DNA from: Verrucomicrobiota bacterium | Lineage (GTDB): Bacteria; Verrucomicrobiota; Verrucomicrobiia; Palsa-1439 | Direction: 5' to 3' | DNA length: 37,203 bases | Assembly: GCA_003152315.1 (NCBI GenBank) | Contig: PLZV01000018.1 | Coordinates: 1-37,203 of the forward strand | Part shown: piece after piece, positions 7,985 to 17,000 of the stretch | Layout of the letters: the number at the start of each line of letters is the position of its first letter | Numbering within the stretch: position 1 is the first letter of the stretch | Notes under the pieces: model-generated | Databases searched by the model: none | What the model was told of the DNA's origin: nothing | The model's input: the letters and a program-made list of their open reading frames with translations, nothing else | Made by a program: the position numbers and the translations under genes

Positions 7985-9484
7985 ATGATGGAAAACAGAC
8001 CAGAGAAGCGAATCCTTGGGTTCAGCGGGAGTATGCTCGCCATCCTTTTGCTCGGAACGGCCCTGCGATTCCTGAATCTGGGGCGGCAAAGCGTATGGAT
8101 TGATGAGGGGTTTTCCTGGCTGGCCGTGCAAATGAACTTTGGCGACCTGACCCGGTTGTCATGGACGGACGTCCACCCACCGCTCTACTATTACCTGTTA
8201 AAAATCAGCCTGTGGGTCCTTCCCGACACGGAGTTCGGCCTACGGGTTGTCAGCGTGCTCTGCTCCATTGGGACGTTGGTGGTCCTGATGAGATTTGTCG
8301 ATCGGCGTTGGGGACATCGCGCCGCCTGCTATGTCGGGTTGCTCGCGGCGGTGTCACCGTTCGATATTTACTACGCCCAGGAAGCGCGAATGTACGCGCT
8401 GCTCGCCTTCCTGTTCGTGCTGGCCTTCATCGAGCTAGTCGAAACCCTCGAAGGCAAGCCGGCGCACCTCATCGGCTGGGTGGCCGCCAATATCGGCCTG
8501 GCGTGGACACATGCGTACGGTTTGCTGGCCGTTTTGCTTCAACTGGGATTCTTCGCGTGCTACTGGGCCGCGCAGCGCCTCCGGGGCCGTCCGTTGGCGT
8601 TGAAACCAGCCGCGCTCATGGCCGCTGCCGTTGGCCTGTTCCTCGGTGTCGCGCCCATCGTGATTTTTTTCTGGATGATTCGAGCGAACGGATCCGGCAG
8701 CGTTTCCCTTCCCCGATTGGACACTCTCACCTACCTCGTTCGCTGCTGGGCTGGGGGACAAATGATCGCCTTTCCAGCCTTTAAGATCCCGTGGCGGCTG
8801 CGCGACGCGTCGGCGGCGGTGATGATCGGCTGCGCCGTTCTCGGAGGTCGTCAATTGTGGAAGCGCGGCGAATTCTATCGGTGGATCCTGGTTTTTGCGG
8901 TTGCGCTCATCGTGCTTCCCGTGGCGTTGATTTTTGCGTACTCGACCGTGACGAAACATGCGCTGTGGATCGATCGCGGTTTTCTTGGCAGCGCGCACAT
9001 TCTCTATCTGCTCGCGGGGGTTGGGTTGAGCGCTCTGGGATCGCGCGCGCTCCGTGGTATTGCCGCCGTGATGATCGGTGTGTCCATCGTTTCGGGTGAG
9101 ATTTATTACTACACGCGATTTGAGAAGAGTCTTGCCGCCTCCGCGTTTCGTACGCTGCCGCATCTCACGGCACAGCGAGCGCTGCTCGTGACGCCACCGT
9201 GGTTGGACTGCGAAGCGTATTATTATCTTCGGGTCCGCGTTTCGTTGTGGGGCGTCCAATCGAAAGCTCCCTGGCAACTGCTGCGCATCTCGCGACCTGT
9301 CGCACGGACACGGCAAGAGTCCGTTGCGCCATGCGATGAACCAGACCTCCAGGCCGTTTCCGAGCTTTACACTTTTGGCGATGCCTCCGAAATCCGAACG
9401 AACCGAATCCATTGGCCGAGCTGCTTGCTGACCAAGAAGATCTGGGTGTTTGAGCAGTCGCATTGGCATCCACTCGATGAGTAA
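7985..9484 (+). CDS. GT-C fold glycosyltransferase (family 39/83-like), multi-pass membrane
   Basis: The product has 499 residues from the ATG at 7985 (MMENRPEKR); upstream in-frame codons overlap the FHA gene and look non-coding. The first loop contains WIDEGFSW, the acidic motif typical of GT-C enzymes of the PMT/ArnT class, followed by DVHPPLYYYLL and YYAQEARMYALLA, which are also family landmarks. About ten hydrophobic segments follow, then a soluble C-terminal tail. Such enzymes transfer a sugar from a polyprenyl-phosphate donor to an acceptor on the outer face of the inner membrane. The acceptor is unknown. It converges with the second GT-C gene, which ends at 9535, 50 bases away, with a small ATGCGG-CCGCAT hairpin (9504-9520) between. 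Confidence 0.8.
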   Translation: MMENRPEKRILGFSGSMLAILLLGTALRFLNLGRQSVWIDEGFSWLAVQMNFGDLTRLSWTDVHPPLYYYLLKISLWVLPDTEFGLRVVSVLCSIGTLVVLMRFVDRRWGHRAACYVGLLAAVSPFDIYYAQEARMYALLAFLFVLAFIELVETLEGKPAHLIGWVAANIGLAWTHAYGLLAVLLQLGFFACYWAAQRLRGRPLALKPAALMAAAVGLFLGVAPIVIFFWMIRANGSGSVSLPRLDTLTYLVRCWAGGQMIAFPAFKIPWRLRDASAAVMIGCAVLGGRQLWKRGEFYRWILVFAVALIVLPVALIFAYSTVTKHALWIDRGFLGSAHILYLLAGVGLSALGSRALRGIAAVMIGVSIVSGEIYYYTRFEKSLAASAFRTLPHLTAQRALLVTPPWLDCEAYYYLRVRVSLWGVQSKAPWQLLRISRPVARTRQESVAPCDEPDLQAVSELYTFGDASEIRTNRIHWPSCLLTKKIWVFEQSHWHPLDE

Positions 9485-9534
9485 GCCCGATCACAGCCTC
9501 ATCATGCGGTGTCGCCGCATTCAATCGCTGACTG

Positions 9535-11310
9535 TTAGCGTGCGGCTGTTGGAACAAGCACTTGAACCTCGGCTTGTTCATCCGAGAATGCCACTGCGAG
9601 GTGTTTTCCAATCTGACTTTGAATGAGACCCCAGACATCGGACTCGAATTCGCGGAGTTTGCGATCCGCATAGATGGCTGCGACGTTGTTGCGGGCCATC
9701 CAATCCGCGAGGTCCTGCGGAGACTTCATATAGCGGAGTTCGCCGCTCATCTGCACAAAGGACATGTTCGCGAGCCAGACATTGCCGGGCGCCCACGCTC
9801 CCACCGGGGTGTCGCGCTTGAAATGTTGCCTCAGGTAAAGCGCGGCCTCCTCGTCCGGAGCGCTTCCCAGCACGCGCGTCTTCGGATAGGGAAACCCGAA
9901 TCTCACGAGCAGCGCGACCGACAAGAGGAGAAGGCCCGCAAGCGCTATCGTGTTCGAAACGTCGCGATAGCGGTCCGCGACGAGCCAGACGATCCACAAG
10001 CCCAACAGCACAGCCAGCGTCGCGCCCAGCATGTTGGGCGTCGTGCACTTCGCTGCCGCCACCGCGGCAATGGCCAAAAGACCAGCCGACCACAGATAGC
10101 GCTCCCTCCAGCCGTTCGCGTTAAGCGCCATGGCAGAGATGCCAATCGAGGCCAGCGAGAACACGGTCAGAAATGGCATGAGCAAATGCGAGGGTTGGTA
10201 GCAGAGCAGCACATAAAGAATAGCGTATCCCGACCAAAGCAACAGCGTCGTCAGGAGCATGAACGATTTCCTTCTGACCAATTCGATGATACCACGCACC
10301 GCGAATGCGAAGCAAAGCAGCCCGAAGTACTGTCCATAGACGTAGGTCGCATCCTGCGCTGCGTGTATCGTGAGATGAATAGTTCTGTGAATGTACGCTG
10401 CGGGGTTCCGACGAATCGCGGTGAAAACCGAATAGTGGTTCTCTTCTGCTGTCCCGAAGAGTTTTCGCGCCTCGATCTCACCTTCCACGTAATGGGCCTT
10501 CGTGGCGTATGATTCCACAAACGCCATCCCCTGCCCCTGTTCAAATGCCTGATAGGCCCGTTTCGAATTCCCCAACTCAAAATGACCCGTCTGTAACCCA
10601 TACAGGAGCACGTACCCTCCCACCAAGGCCGTGAACGGCACCACACAGGCCACGATCCCCTTTCTCACGACTCCCCCACGAAAACATGCGACGAGAGCGA
10701 TGCTGAGATAGATCAGGAAGAGCACGGGGCCCTCGTTCCTCGACAGCGCCGCGAGGCCGAGAAACAACGAACCGAGCCATAAGTGTTTGACACTTCGTGC
10801 GCGCAGGAACGCGAGCAACTGCCACAAGGCAAAACCCGACATCGCGGTGAACAGTGCATTGCTGCCGTTGTCAACAAGGCGTACCAGTGCCGGCGACATC
10901 ACCAGCAGCGCAATCATGATGAATGGAAGCGCCAACTCGGCCAGTTGGCCAGCCACGAGATAGGCGGCAAGCCATAGCAAACTGAAATTGACAGCCCGCC
11001 CAATGGAACAGGTGTGGATCAACCAATACGGTGATGCCTGAACGGGTAGATAGGCCACCGCATAGAGACCGGCCACCAGTGGATTCACTGTGAACAGCGG
11101 CAGTTTCCCCTGCGTCAACTCCCGTCCCTCGTTCATGTATTCCGAGTCGTCCCACGCGTTGATGTCGCTCATGGACGGGAAAAAGACCGGCGACACCAGA
11201 ACTGCCTGCAAAAGGAAAATCACGAACACGATCAAATGAATGTTGCGTGGCGCGACCTGTGGCTTGGACTCTGCCACCTTTGGCAGAGTTTCAAAGTCGC
11301 TCTCGCTCAT
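9535..11310 (-). CDS. GT-C type membrane glycosyltransferase
   Basis: The product has 591 residues and about twelve hydrophobic segments. The first extracytoplasmic loop has INAWDDSEYMNEGRELTQGK, an acidic WDDSEY motif in the position where GT-C enzymes hold their catalytic Asp. A soluble C-terminal domain follows (about 470-591, with DEEAALYLRQHF). It probably uses a lipid-linked sugar donor. It is the last gene of a reverse-strand operon: the phosphohexomutase stop is 15 bases upstream, after the epimerase and VOC genes. The association of a hexose-phosphate mutase with a glycosyltransferase suggests supply of activated sugar for surface glycan (inference). It shows little resemblance by eye to the GT-C protein at 7985, beyond the shared fold signature. 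Confidence 0.75.
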   Translation of the reverse strand: MSESDFETLPKVAESKPQVAPRNIHLIVFVIFLLQAVLVSPVFFPSMSDINAWDDSEYMNEGRELTQGKLPLFTVNPLVAGLYAVAYLPVQASPYWLIHTCSIGRAVNFSLLWLAAYLVAGQLAELALPFIMIALLVMSPALVRLVDNGSNALFTAMSGFALWQLLAFLRARSVKHLWLGSLFLGLAALSRNEGPVLFLIYLSIALVACFRGGVVRKGIVACVVPFTALVGGYVLLYGLQTGHFELGNSKRAYQAFEQGQGMAFVESYATKAHYVEGEIEARKLFGTAEENHYSVFTAIRRNPAAYIHRTIHLTIHAAQDATYVYGQYFGLLCFAFAVRGIIELVRRKSFMLLTTLLLWSGYAILYVLLCYQPSHLLMPFLTVFSLASIGISAMALNANGWRERYLWSAGLLAIAAVAAAKCTTPNMLGATLAVLLGLWIVWLVADRYRDVSNTIALAGLLLLSVALLVRFGFPYPKTRVLGSAPDEEAALYLRQHFKRDTPVGAWAPGNVWLANMSFVQMSGELRYMKSPQDLADWMARNNVAAIYADRKLREFESDVWGLIQSQIGKHLAVAFSDEQAEVQVLVPTAAR

Positions 11311-11325
11311 GGATTCTCGACTCGG

Positions 11326-12756
11326 CTACGACCTGGCAATTTTCAGCGCAAGGCTCTTGCCATGTTCGAGCAACTGCTTCACGCGCGAGGCGGTGGCGGC
11401 TTCGCTGTAGATGCGAATAATCGGCTCGGTGCCGGACGTGCGGAACATCAGCCAGGAATCGTCCCGCGCGATGTACTTCACGCCATCGAAGTCTTTCATC
11501 TGGGTCAGGGGAACCCCGAGCAGCTCCTTCGGCGGTTTGACCCGCAAGGAATCGATGAACATTTCGCGTTTCTCCAGCGGGAAGTGCATGTCAATGCGAT
11601 CGTAGGAGCTGGCGCCAAATTCCTGCTGCAGTTCCCGCGCGATTTGGGTGAGGCGTTTACCGCTCATCGCCAACATTTCCAGCAACATCAGGTTGGCCAA
11701 CATGCCATCCCGTTCGGGAATGTGGCCCTGGAACCCAATCCCGCCACTTTCTTCGCCGCCAATCAGTACATCTGTTTCACGCATTTGCTGGCAGATGTAT
11801 TTGAAGCCCACCGGTACTTCCGCCAGTTTCAAACCGTGTGCCCGACAAATGCGGTCAATGAGCACGGTGCTATTGGCCGATTTCACCACCAAGCCGGTCT
11901 TCTGTCCACGATTGCGAATCAAATGCAGCAACAACATGGCGAATACGAGCTGAATGGATTCGTACTGCCCCTTGTCGTTCACAATGCCGAGACGGTCCGC
12001 ATCGCCATCGGTCGCCAACCCGATCTGAACGCGTGTCTTTTTCACCGCAGCGCACAGCGCACCGAGATTCTTCCCAATCGGCTCGGGGTTGATGCCGCCG
12101 AACAGCGGGTCGCGGTTCGCCCGGATCGTCTGCACCCGGCAGGCTGACTTCGCGAGGATGGTCTCCAATTCAATGCCGCCGCAACCGTACATCGAGTCCA
12201 CAACAATCCGGAGCCTTGTGCCACGGATCTTTTTGAGATTGATGATCTTCTTCACGGCTGCGACGTGCGCCGCACGGGGATCGTAAACTTCAATGCTCCC
12301 GTTCTTGATGCCTTCGTCGAAATTAATGGTGCGGACCGGCGTTCGGTCCACACCCGCCTCCACCAGCGCGCAAATCTCGGGATCTGCCGGCCCGGCGTAG
12401 TGGGCCTTGAGTTTGTACCCATTGAACTGCGGCGGGTTGTGGCTTGCGGTAATCATCACCGCACCACACAAGGAACGATCGCGCACGGCAAACGACACCG
12501 CGGGTGTCGGCACGGCCAACGGCGGATACAGCGCCTTGATTCCATTCGCTGCCAGAACCTCGCATACGAGTTTCGCGTACGTTTCCGACAAGAAGCGGTT
12601 ATCGTAACCGACAATCGCGGCCTTCTGCGTGCCCACCAAGGAATTCCAATAGTCCGCGGTCGCCTGGGCCACGCGCCGTACGTTTTCAAACGTAAAGTCC
12701 TCGGCGATCACTCCCCGCCAGCCGTCTGTGCCGAATTTGATCCTAGTCGGTTGCAT
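11326..12756 (-). CDS. Phosphoglucomutase / phosphomannomutase family protein
   Basis: The product has 476 residues, full length for the alpha-D-phosphohexomutase family. All four signatures are present: KFGTDGWRG near the N-terminus, the phosphoserine loop TASHNP with Ser105, the metal loop DGDADR, the sugar loop GGEESGG and the C-terminal phosphate loop RTSGTEP. The enzyme interconverts hexose 1- and 6-phosphates through a phosphoserine. Whether glucose or mannose is preferred cannot be told from these motifs. The start ATG at 12756 overlaps the end of the epimerase gene by 14 bases, which suggests translational coupling. It feeds sugar 1-phosphates to nucleotide-sugar synthesis, in line with the glycosyltransferase just downstream. 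Confidence 0.92.
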   Translation of the reverse strand: MQPTRIKFGTDGWRGVIAEDFTFENVRRVAQATADYWNSLVGTQKAAIVGYDNRFLSETYAKLVCEVLAANGIKALYPPLAVPTPAVSFAVRDRSLCGAVMITASHNPPQFNGYKLKAHYAGPADPEICALVEAGVDRTPVRTINFDEGIKNGSIEVYDPRAAHVAAVKKIINLKKIRGTRLRIVVDSMYGCGGIELETILAKSACRVQTIRANRDPLFGGINPEPIGKNLGALCAAVKKTRVQIGLATDGDADRLGIVNDKGQYESIQLVFAMLLLHLIRNRGQKTGLVVKSANSTVLIDRICRAHGLKLAEVPVGFKYICQQMRETDVLIGGEESGGIGFQGHIPERDGMLANLMLLEMLAMSGKRLTQIARELQQEFGASSYDRIDMHFPLEKREMFIDSLRVKPPKELLGVPLTQMKDFDGVKYIARDDSWLMFRTSGTEPIIRIYSEAATASRVKQLLEHGKSLALKIARS

Positions 12757-13411
12757 GTTTTCTCAATTCCGCGATGGCCTCCACCAGGTTCAACGTCTTA
12801 TGTCGAAATAACGAGTTTCCAGCCACCAGCACGTTCGCGCCGGCCTCGACACACTGTCGGCCCGTCTCCGGGTTGATTCCACCATCGACGATGATCGGCA
12901 AGTCCTCGGCCACTGCCGATCGCAGCGCGCGAATCTTCGGCAATATTTCCGGTAGAAACGCCTGGCCGCCAAAGCCCGGATGCACTGTCATCACCAACAG
13001 CTCGTCGATTTGACCGAGAAACGGCCACGCCTTCTCCACCGGCGTGGCTGGATTGATCGCCAACCCCGCGGACTTCCCGCGAACGCGAATCTGTGCCAGC
13101 GTCTTCGCGACATCGTGTGCCGCTTCCAGATGCACGATCAGATGATCGGCGCCGGCATCCATGAAGCGCTCGGCGTATTGATCCGGCCGCTCGATCATCA
13201 AATGCACGTCCAGCGGCAGTTTCGTGGCCTTGCGGAAAGCGGCGATCGTGTCCGGGCCAAACGTGATATTCGGCACAAAGTGGCCATCCATCACATCGCA
13301 GTGCAGCCAATCTCCCCCGCCCTGCTCCACCCGCTGGGCATCCCGTGCAAAATCACCGAAATCGCCGGCGAGAATCGAGGGTGCGACGATGATGTTTCGC
13401 GGTGTGGTCAC
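12743..13411 (-). CDS. rpe: Ribulose-phosphate 3-epimerase
   Basis: The product has 222 residues, the usual length. It starts at a GTG that overlaps the VOC gene stop (GTGA). Motifs of the Rpe TIM barrel are intact: VAPSILAGDF at the N-terminus, HCDVMDGHFVPNITFGP, LPLDVHLMIERP, HLEAAHDV, MTVHPGFGGQAF and IIVDGGINPETG, with metal-binding His and Asp residues in DVMDGH, DVHLMI and VDGG. It interconverts ribulose 5-phosphate and xylulose 5-phosphate in the pentose phosphate pathway. It is the third gene of the operon and is translationally coupled on both sides. Confidence 0.95.
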   Translation of the reverse strand: MTTPRNIIVAPSILAGDFGDFARDAQRVEQGGGDWLHCDVMDGHFVPNITFGPDTIAAFRKATKLPLDVHLMIERPDQYAERFMDAGADHLIVHLEAAHDVAKTLAQIRVRGKSAGLAINPATPVEKAWPFLGQIDELLVMTVHPGFGGQAFLPEILPKIRALRSAVAEDLPIIVDGGINPETGRQCVEAGANVLVAGNSLFRHKTLNLVEAIAELRKHATD

Positions 13412-13797
13412 TTTCTGGGCCGTTGGATGAGTTCGATTTCGTAGCCCTCCGGCGCGTCAACAAAGGCGAACACGCTACCGGGCGGTGATCCCACCGGCCC
13501 GTCGGACAACTTCACGCCTTTCTTCTCGAGCTGCTTGGCGAAGGCTGCCAGATCATCGACCTCGAACGCGAGGTGCGTGAGATCCGGCGGTACCTGGACG
13601 GGGCCGCTCGCGGGGTAGCAACAAAGCTCGATCTCCTCTTCACTTCCGGGCGCCTTCATGAAAACCAATTCCGAGCCGCGCGGTGACTTGTGCCGGCCTG
13701 TTTCCTGGAGGCCGAGCACATCCCGATAAAACGCGACCGTCTTCTCCAAATCGTTCACGCGATAGCGGGTGTGCAGGAACTTGCTGATTGTTGCCAT
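13408..13797 (-). CDS. VOC superfamily protein (glyoxalase I-like)
   Basis: The product has 129 residues from the ATG at 13797 (MATISKFLHTRYRVNDLEKT), chosen because AAAGAG lies a few bases upstream; longer in-frame starts overlap the small upstream gene. It has the paired beta-alpha-beta-beta-beta modules of glyoxalase I: RYRVNDLEKTVAFYRDVLGL in the first half and LTHLAFEVDDLAAFAKQLE in the second. Candidate metal ligands are His in FLHTR, Glu in ELVFMK, His in LTHLAF and Glu in GYEIELIQ. This matches the His/Glu set of lactoylglutathione lyases, but other VOC functions are possible. The stop overlaps the rpe start codon. Confidence 0.8.
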   Translation of the reverse strand: MATISKFLHTRYRVNDLEKTVAFYRDVLGLQETGRHKSPRGSELVFMKAPGSEEEIELCCYPASGPVQVPPDLTHLAFEVDDLAAFAKQLEKKGVKLSDGPVGSPPGSVFAFVDAPEGYEIELIQRPRK

Positions 13798-13804
13798 GTT
13801 CTCT

Positions 13805-13930
13805 TTAGTGGCCATGTTGGTTCCGAAACGGCCCTTCCGAGCCGTACTTCTGATCGTACCAATAGGCCGCCCCAATCAGCAACAGGATGGCGGCCAAAAA
13901 CAATGCAATTGGCAGGAGCACTTTCCTCAT
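13805..13930 (-). CDS. Small single-pass membrane protein (41 residues)
   Basis: The frame opens at the ATG at 13930-13928 and ends at TAA, 13807-13805. It reads MRKVLLPIALFLAAILLLIG then AAYWYDQKYGSEGPFRNQHGH, a basic N-terminus, one strong hydrophobic helix and a polar tail. The stop lies directly before the ribosome binding site of the VOC gene, so it would be the first gene of the operon. The sensible membrane-protein topology and the tight junction support it. No clear Shine-Dalgarno sequence precedes it, and I know no family. Confidence 0.5.
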   Translation of the reverse strand: MRKVLLPIALFLAAILLLIGAAYWYDQKYGSEGPFRNQHGH

Positions 13931-13988
13931 CGCATTAGAATGTAACGAAAACCCTCTCGCAGGACAAGCCGCGAGGATGGTCGCGTAA

Positions 13989-14004
13989 CAACGAACGCTC
14001 GTTG
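13989..14004. terminator. Possible hairpin terminator after the PKD protein gene
   Basis: CAACGA and TCGTTG arms with a 4-base loop (ACGC) lie a few bases beyond the stop at 14008. There is no U-tract on the minus strand; on the plus strand CCTTTATT follows. It is weak but placed where a terminator is expected. Confidence 0.3.
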
Positions 14005-14007
14005 CCT

Positions 14008-17000
14008 TTATTGAACGATCTTGATCGTCACCCGCTCCCCGGTCGCATCCGCACCGCGCAGTGTCAACGTCGGCATTGCCCGCGGCATGGTGAACGTGCC
14101 GGAGAGTTCGAATTCCTTGTTGCTGCCGGAGGCAACGAAGGCGTAGACCTTGTTGTGCGACGTGACCAGCAATTCTCCAACCACCGTATTCGTATCCGTG
14201 CTTGCAGCGATGTCGAAGACAGCGGGATCATTGGCATTGGGGCTCAAGCTGAAGCTCACCGCCGCCGGCGTCGTCCGGACAATTGCAACTGTGCCTGTCC
14301 ACGTGCCCGTCAACACCGGTATCATCTTGGGCGGCACGCCTCTCCAGTGGAAGGTGCCGAATTGCGGCGTGGGCACGGATCCGCTGAGCGTCCTGGAATT
14401 GTTCGACGGACCCTTGAAGACACCCGTCCAATTCGTCGTGCCGTCGCTCTGGCCCAGGAACGGCCCGGTCACCTGGCCCTTCGGCCGATTCGTGAAACTC
14501 CAGGTGCCCGTGACGTCTTCCAGCGCAGGCGTCTTGAGGCGGATGCCAAAGCCGTTGGCGGTAAAGTCATCCTCGAACGTCAGGAACTGTGCTCCCTTGT
14601 CGCCCCCGGTGATGGTGATTTCCCAGTCGCCCAATGGCGAGTTTTTCGCGCCGATAAGGATGGTTGTGGCACTAGTGATACCTGTCGTCCCAAATGTTTC
14701 ATCCGCGCGCGCGCTCAACTGATGCGTGCCCAGTGCGGGATGCACCAGGAAGTTTGTGCCCGGATTGTTGGTCGCCTGACCGATCTCCGTCGCGCCGTCA
14801 AAGAACTCGATCTTGCTAATCGAAGCCCCGTCATTGGACGTAGCATTGACGACGATGGTAATCGTTTGGTTCGTATACGATGACGGATACAACATGCCGT
14901 TCCCGGGACGTACGATGGTCACTGTCGGCGGTGTGTTCAATGCATTCGTTACCGTAATCAAACTCAGGCGGTTGGTCGTGCTCGACCCGCTGGGGCCCGT
15001 GACCGTCAACGTGACCGGATAGACTCCCCGGTTGGTGTACGTGTGACTCGGGTTGCTCAGAATGCTCGTACCGCCATCTCCAAAGGTCCACGAGTGGTTC
15101 GTGATCGTGCCGGTCGAGGCATCGGTGAAGTTCACCAGCAGTGGCGCCGGGCCATTAGTCGGAGTGGCGTTGAAGGCGGCCACGGGCGTCACAAACGCAT
15201 TCGTCACGGTAATATAGCCCGAACGCAGCAGTGTGTTCGACCCGAGCGGGCCCAACACCGTCAAGCTCACCGAGAAAGTGCCCGCATTGGTGTAGGAGTG
15301 GCTCGGGCTGGCCAATGCGCTCGTGCCGCCGTCACCAAAGGTCCACGCAGTGCTTGTTACCGTACCAGTGGAAGTATTCGTGAAGCTCACCAACAACGCC
15401 GCCGCGCCATTGGTCGGGGTCCCGGTAAAGCCGGCGCCCGGTGCGACTGCGCCGGTACCGGTCAGGGCATTGGTTGAGGCGCCACCGTTGCTGGTGAAGA
15501 AAACCGAGCCGGTAAATGCTCCGGCGGCCACGGGATTGAAACTCACGCTCACCAGCCCGGTCTGCCCACCATTGATAGTGAACGGACTGCCGCTAACCAG
15601 CGCAAAGGGCGCGCCTGCGGTGGCTGAGCCGGTCAGCGTCTGGAGCCCGGCATTAACAATGGAAAACGTCTGCGTGCTGCTCTGGCCCACCGGCACCACT
15701 CCGAAATCGCGATTGCCGGGTGAAACAACCTGCTGTGGCGGAATGTTGGTCGCAAGAATGTAATTGATACGTGTATTGCTCTGAACACCGCCGACGGGGC
15801 CGCTCACGGCCAGCGAGACGGTAAATAGACCCGCCGAGTTGTACGTGTACGTAACGGTCGTGTTCAGCGTGTTTGTTGTCCCGCCATCCCCGAACGTCCA
15901 GGACCGGTTCGTGATCGTGCCTGTCGATGTATCCGTAAACGTGACCAGAAATGGCACGAGACCGTTGGTGGGGGTGCCGCTGAAATTGGCAACGGGAACA
16001 GTCGCGCCAGCGCCCATTACCGGGTTGGTAGAGTTACCAATATTCGTGGCGAAAACCACCTTGTCAGTGAAGCCGCCCGCGCTTACGGGCGTAAAACGGA
16101 CAACGACATTTGTCGAACTCAGGCTCGCGACTGTGAACGGCGTGCCCGAGACAATCGAGAACGGTGCGCCGCCGACAACTGCCGTTCCGTTGAGAGACAC
16201 ACCACTGCCGTTGGTCACAACGAAACTAAGCTGTGCGGTCGTACCGGTAAGAATCGTGCCAAAATCCTGGCTCGCGGGTGTTACCACAAAACTAAAGGAG
16301 GTCACAGCGCTATCAAGGTTAAGGGCGGCGTTGTTCGCTGGATTCGGGTCAGGACTGAACGCACCGACCTGCGCGATATTCGTCAAAATGCCGACTGATG
16401 GCGCGTTCACGAGAACACTGATCGTAGCGGCTGTGCCGTTGGTCATATCCTGGAGATTGCAAATGACCCGTCCCAACACGTCGGTCACGCAGGTCCCCTG
16501 GCTTGGCGTTGCCGAGAGGAACACGACGCTGCTGGGAGGCGTATCCGTGACCGTAACACTGAACGCAACACCGGGCCCGGCGTTTGTCACCGTGATCGTG
16601 TACGTCACGTTGCTGCCAGCCAACACAGGACTGGGCGAAGCCAATTTGCTGATTATCAGATCAGCTTCACTACCCGCCGTGCAGCAGTTGCCGCCATCGT
16701 TTATTTCAACACCGTCAATGAACCAGCCGTTGCCACCACCGCTGTCATCGGTTACACAACGCCAGCGCAGTTGAACGTTCTGGCCAGCCGCGGCGGCCGG
16801 CAGGTCCACCGTCGTGGTGATCCAACCGCCGGAATTGCCAGACCACGCGGCGAGTCCGATGAGACTGCTGTTTACCGCGTTGGTGTTGATAAACTCGGAA
16901 TAGCCGCCCTGCTCAAAACTGCCTCCTGCGGCGAGAATATCCTGGAAGATGCCCCCGCCGATTTGGATTTCCAGAACGCCACCATCGAAGCCCAACTCCA

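Noticed and set aside
5862-7988. A 708-codon forward reading frame opposite the FHA-TPR gene
   Set aside because: It has no domain signature and is Arg/Gly/Leu-rich as expected from an antisense frame; the reverse strand encodes clear FHA, GYF_2 and TPR motifs.
8435-9469. A 344-codon reverse frame inside the GT-C gene
   Set aside because: The forward frame encodes a hydrophobic protein with WIDEGFSW; the reverse frame is a polar, Arg/Gln-rich shadow.
15070-15900. Repeated blocks resembling a tandem array
   Set aside because: They are the codons of three PKD domains (WTFGDGG motif) in one protein, too long and diverged for CRISPR or satellite DNA.
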